The notes beneath the pieces are model-generated. The model saw only the letters and a list, made by a program, of their open reading frames with translations, ran no database searches and had not been told where the DNA came from. From contig CAYYMJ010000010.1 in NCBI GenBank assembly GCA_964472855.1, positions 1-64,000 of the forward strand: 64,000 nt of DNA, given 5' to 3'. The translations under genes were made by a program, and so were the position numbers. Of the stretch, positions 61,658 to 64,000 are shown in pieces. This stretch comes from Tranquillimonas sp964472855. Lineage in GTDB: Bacteria; Pseudomonadota; Alphaproteobacteria; Rhodobacterales; Rhodobacteraceae. The stretch's first letter is position 1. Each line of letters opens with the position of its first letter.

Positions 61658-61981
61658 TTTGCGGGCCGAGAGGTGCGTGGCGGGGTGGCGTGGCCGGGCC
61701 GCGCCGTGAAGTTGCGTTGCGTGGTGATTGCCTTGCGGCGCCGGGCGGTCTGGTCGTCGCATTCCATGGTCGGATCTGGCGCACCGGGCCGCCAACTGTC
61801 AACCGGAAGGTTGAATTTCATGAAGCGGGCGGCCGGGCGCGCCGGCGGGGCGAATTCGCGGTGCGGTAGGAATAATTTAGCAAAAACCAGTGGTTACACT
61901 TGGCATGCGTGCGACCCGCTGCCGCTTGACTCGCGGCGGGGGCATTCATAGGGTCCGCCAGATTGCCAGGGGGGCCTTGCC
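61658..61981. other. gene-free stretch upstream of the ATP synthase operon
   Basis: These 324 bases separate the divergent ArsR and atpI genes. They must hold the atp promoter, but I cannot mark boxes with confidence. The segment 61866-61910 (AATAATTTAGCAAAAACCAG) is the most A/T-rich part and the likeliest promoter region. No remnant or RNA gene is seen. Confidence 0.45.
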
Positions 61982-62308
61982 GTGGCCGAGAAACCGGACA
62001 AAGACCGCCTGAAGGCGCTCGAAACCCGGATCAAGGCTGTCAGGCGGACGCAGGTGCAGCCTGTGTCCGAAGGCGGGGCCGATCTGTCGGGGGCCGAACT
62101 GGCCTGGCGGATGGTGATCGAGCTTGTGACCGGTCTGGGGATCGGCGTGGGCATCGGATACGGGCTGGACGCGCTTTTTGGCACGATCCCGCTGTTTCTG
62201 GTGCTGTTTACCGGCCTGGGTTTTGCCGCCGGTGTGAAAGTGATGCTGCGGACCGCGAAATCGGTCCAGGAACAGGTGCCTGACGAGGCACGGGACGAAG
62301 GGGACTGA
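61982..62308 (+). CDS. atpI: ATP synthase-associated protein AtpI
   Basis: This 108-residue membrane protein has two hydrophobic segments (about 42-60 and 66-88) with the AtpI/AtpZ pattern (WRMVIELVTGLGIGVGIGYGLD, then LFLVLFTGLGFAAG). It assists assembly of the c ring or Mg2+ supply of F0. The GTG start has AGGGGGG seven bases upstream. It opens the F0 operon and lies two bases before atpB. Confidence 0.92.
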   Translation: MAEKPDKDRLKALETRIKAVRRTQVQPVSEGGADLSGAELAWRMVIELVTGLGIGVGIGYGLDALFGTIPLFLVLFTGLGFAAGVKVMLRTAKSVQEQVPDEARDEGD

Positions 62309-62310
62309 CG

Positions 62311-63063
62311 GTGGCAACGGAACACGAAGAAAGCACGGGCCTGGTCTTTCACCCGATGGACCAGTTCATGGTAAAGCCGCTGTTCGGCGACGGGGCGGTG
62401 CACTGGTACACGCCCACCAACGTGACGCTGTGGATGGGTGTCGCCATTGTGGCGATCCTGTTGCTGCTGGTCGTCGGCACGCGCGGCCGCGCCGTTGTGC
62501 CCACGCGCGGACAGTCGGTTGCCGAGCTGGCCTATGGCTTTGTCTACAAGATGGTCGAGGACGTGGCCGGCAAGGACGGGTTGAAATACTTCCCCTATAT
62601 CATGACGCTGTTCATGTTCATCGTGATGTCGAACATGCTGGGTCTGCTGCCCCTGTCCTATACCACCACCAGCCATGTCGCGGTGACCGGGGTGCTGGCG
62701 ATGGCCGTGTTCCTGACGGTGACCATCCTGGGCTTTGTCCTGCATGGCGTGAGTTTTCTGAAGCTGTTCTGGATCAGTTCGGCGCCGCTGGCGCTGCGCC
62801 CGATCCTGGCGCTGATCGAGGTGATTTCCTACTTCGTGCGCCCGGTCAGCCACTCGATCCGGCTTGCCGGCAACATGATGGCCGGTCACGCCGTGATCAA
62901 GGTGTTCGCGGGCTTTGCGGCGCTGCTGGCAATTTCACCTTTCGCCGTCGTGGCGATCACGGCGATGTATGCGCTGGAGACGCTGGTGGCCTTCATCCAG
63001 GCCTATGTGTTCGCGATCCTGACCTGTGTCTACCTGAAGGATGCGCTGCATCCCTATCACTGA
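62311..63063 (+). CDS. atpB: F0F1 ATP synthase subunit a
   Basis: This 250-residue membrane subunit forms the proton half-channels next to the c ring. It has six hydrophobic segments. The essential Arg lies in SHSIRLAGNMMAGH, and TCVYLKDALHPYH ends the protein in the usual way. The start is GTG. Length and layout are normal for alphaproteobacteria. Confidence 0.96.
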   Translation: MATEHEESTGLVFHPMDQFMVKPLFGDGAVHWYTPTNVTLWMGVAIVAILLLLVVGTRGRAVVPTRGQSVAELAYGFVYKMVEDVAGKDGLKYFPYIMTLFMFIVMSNMLGLLPLSYTTTSHVAVTGVLAMAVFLTVTILGFVLHGVSFLKLFWISSAPLALRPILALIEVISYFVRPVSHSIRLAGNMMAGHAVIKVFAGFAALLAISPFAVVAITAMYALETLVAFIQAYVFAILTCVYLKDALHPYH

Positions 63064-63131
63064 TGTCGGGTGCGCCGATGGGCGCGCCTGTGACGACAAG
63101 AAATTCATATTCCATCGTAAGGAGAAGAAAC

Positions 63132-63368
63132 ATGGAAGGCGATATCGTACAAATGGGTGCCTACATTGGTGCCGGTCTGGCGTGTACCGGCATGGGCGGC
63201 GCCGCTGTTGGTGTGGGCCACGTTGTTGGCAATTTTCTGTCGGGCGCCCTGCGCAACCCGTCGGCGGCCGGTGGCCAGACCGCGACCATGTTCATTGGGA
63301 TCGCGTTCTCGGAAGCGCTGGGGATCTTCTCGTTCCTCGTGGCGCTTCTGCTGATGTTCGCCGTCTGA
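63132..63368 (+). CDS. atpE: F0F1 ATP synthase subunit c
   Basis: This 78-residue hairpin protein forms the rotor ring. Two hydrophobic helices flank the polar loop RNPSA. The proton-binding residue is Glu in AFSEALGIF. AAGGAGAAG lies before the ATG. A hairpin lies downstream, before the b' gene. Confidence 0.96.
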   Translation: MEGDIVQMGAYIGAGLACTGMGGAAVGVGHVVGNFLSGALRNPSAAGGQTATMFIGIAFSEALGIFSFLVALLLMFAV

Positions 63369-63389
63369 TCACTGAACCGCTCCTTACGC

Positions 63390-63416
63390 TCGGGCGGGCC
63401 GTTGGTGTCCGCCCGA
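63390..63416 (+). promoter_or_regulatory. intercistronic hairpin after atpE
   Basis: TCGGGCGG (63390-63397) pairs with CCGCCCGA (63409-63416) around an 11-base loop. There is no T-run, so it should not stop transcription fully. It could protect the atpE message and so favour the high copy number of subunit c. Confidence 0.45.
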
Positions 63417-63442
63417 TGTAGCCGAGCTGTCAGGAGGATGAC

Positions 63443-64000
63443 ATGGCAACAGAAACAGTAAGCCACGGCGCGGCCGAGACCGTGAGCGCCTGCGTCAACG
63501 CGCATGGCGGTGCTGTCGGCATGCCGCAGCTGTGCGGCGACTGGATGGGCAACCAGGTGTTCTGGCTGGTCATCACGCTGGTGTTGATCTACCTGATCCT
63601 GTCGCGCGTTGCCTTGCCGAGGATTGCCTCGGTACTGGCTGACCGTGCCGGGACCATCACCAACGACCTGGCCCAGGCCGAAGAGCTGAAACAGCAAGCC
63701 GCCGAGGCCGAGATCGCCTATGAAAAGGCGCTGGTCGAGGCGCGGGCCGAAGCGCAGCGTATCGCGGCCGAGACCAAGGCCGAGATCCAGGTTTCGCTGG
63801 ACGAGGCGATCAGGGTGGCCGAGGTCGAGATCTCGGCCAAGGCGGAAGAGGGCGAGGCCCGCATCGCCGACATCAGGGCCGGGGCACTGGCGTCGGTGCG
63901 CGACGTCGCGCGTGACACCGCCGCCGCGCTGGTCGAGGCGCTGGGGTCTGACGGCGACGCCGCCACGATCGACAAGGCCGTCGATGGCCGCCTGCAGGGA
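63443..64000 (+). CDS. atpF': F0F1 ATP synthase subunit b' (partial)
   Basis: The 186 codons present carry one N-terminal membrane segment (NQVFWLVITLVLIYLILSRVAL) and a long Ala/Glu-rich helix for the peripheral stalk. It is the b' rather than b subunit because it follows atpE directly and has a 30-residue N-terminal arm before the membrane segment. AGGAGG lies seven bases before the ATG. The gene runs past the end of the window; atpF should follow. Confidence 0.9.
   Translation, partial: MATETVSHGAAETVSACVNAHGGAVGMPQLCGDWMGNQVFWLVITLVLIYLILSRVALPRIASVLADRAGTITNDLAQAEELKQQAAEAEIAYEKALVEARAEAQRIAAETKAEIQVSLDEAIRVAEVEISAKAEEGEARIADIRAGALASVRDVARDTAAALVEALGSDGDAATIDKAVDGRLQG

Overview
The window reads as a chromosomal segment of a GC-rich alphaproteobacterium of the order Rhodobacterales (Rhodobacteraceae/Roseobacter type). 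The support is the gene content and order: ffh - GNAT genes - chorismate mutase - rpsP - rimM - trmD - rplS - rpmE, mutY facing dciA-dsbA, pmbA-cysQ and DUF4170-waaA-lpxK, a DUF2125 protein, and an F0 ATP synthase operon (atpI-B-E-F') separate from F1. It is a draft assembly with two 100-N gaps, at 22503-22602 and 47182-47281. No rRNA, tRNA, CRISPR array, prophage or intact insertion sequence was seen.

Layout. 1-132 holds the rpmJ tail and its terminator. 159-11994 is a minus-strand block: a degenerate caspase-like repeat protein, a PaaK-type CoA ligase, a complete branched-chain-amino-acid-type ABC importer and a long-chain acyl-CoA synthetase. A plus-strand gene for a protein with an internally duplicated, unassigned domain (3673-4527) interrupts it. 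12183-18408 holds a small membrane protein, an unusual field of hairpin-bearing tandem repeats (12501-12805), a flavoprotein, a broken HNH endonuclease gene, an SDR, a DUF2125 protein and an MFS transporter. 18788-25316 runs pmbA, a CysQ-like phosphatase, a TPR protein broken by an assembly gap, DUF4170, an N-terminally short waaA-like gene and lpxK. 25508-35171 holds dsbA, dciA, mutY, alkB, dinB, a Nudix gene, a Bcr/CflA exporter, a RutE-like reductase, an M24-fold protein that has lost its metal ligands, and an orphan pseH.

35254-45977 is a respiratory nitrate reductase locus: narK1-narK2-narG-narH-narJ-narI on the minus strand, divergent from a narR-like Crp/Fnr regulator. A perfect FNR-type box (45127-45140) lies between them. 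The enzyme would reduce nitrate at the inner face of the membrane using quinol, with NarK1 and NarK2 importing nitrate and exporting nitrite.

46271-49380 holds a KbaZ/GatZ-like gene whose assembly gap looks artificial, a citryl-CoA lyase, and remnants of a Gfo/Idh/MocA oxidoreductase and a fumarylacetoacetate hydrolase; this looks like a decaying catabolic island. 49381-51863 holds a sulfotransferase-like protein, an unknown membrane protein and MipZ. 52071-59106 is the translation/secretion operon described above, containing four tandem GNAT acetyltransferases. 59382-61657 holds a LysR regulator, an EamA transporter and an ArsR regulator. 61982-64000 is the start of the F0 ATP synthase operon and runs off the end.

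Intergenic sequence carries at least two dispersed repeat families. One is a short AAATA-box plus G/C-hairpin element, with six recognisable copies; five lie just 3' of a gene and in its orientation. The other is a longer element, at 18408-18545 and 53141-53245, that shares exact 15- and 19-base blocks. I found no convincing new multi-gene system. The best leads are the duplicated-domain gene in the transporter/CoA-ligase block, the repeat families, the catalytically dead caspase-like and M24 proteins, and the noncanonical waaA-like gene.
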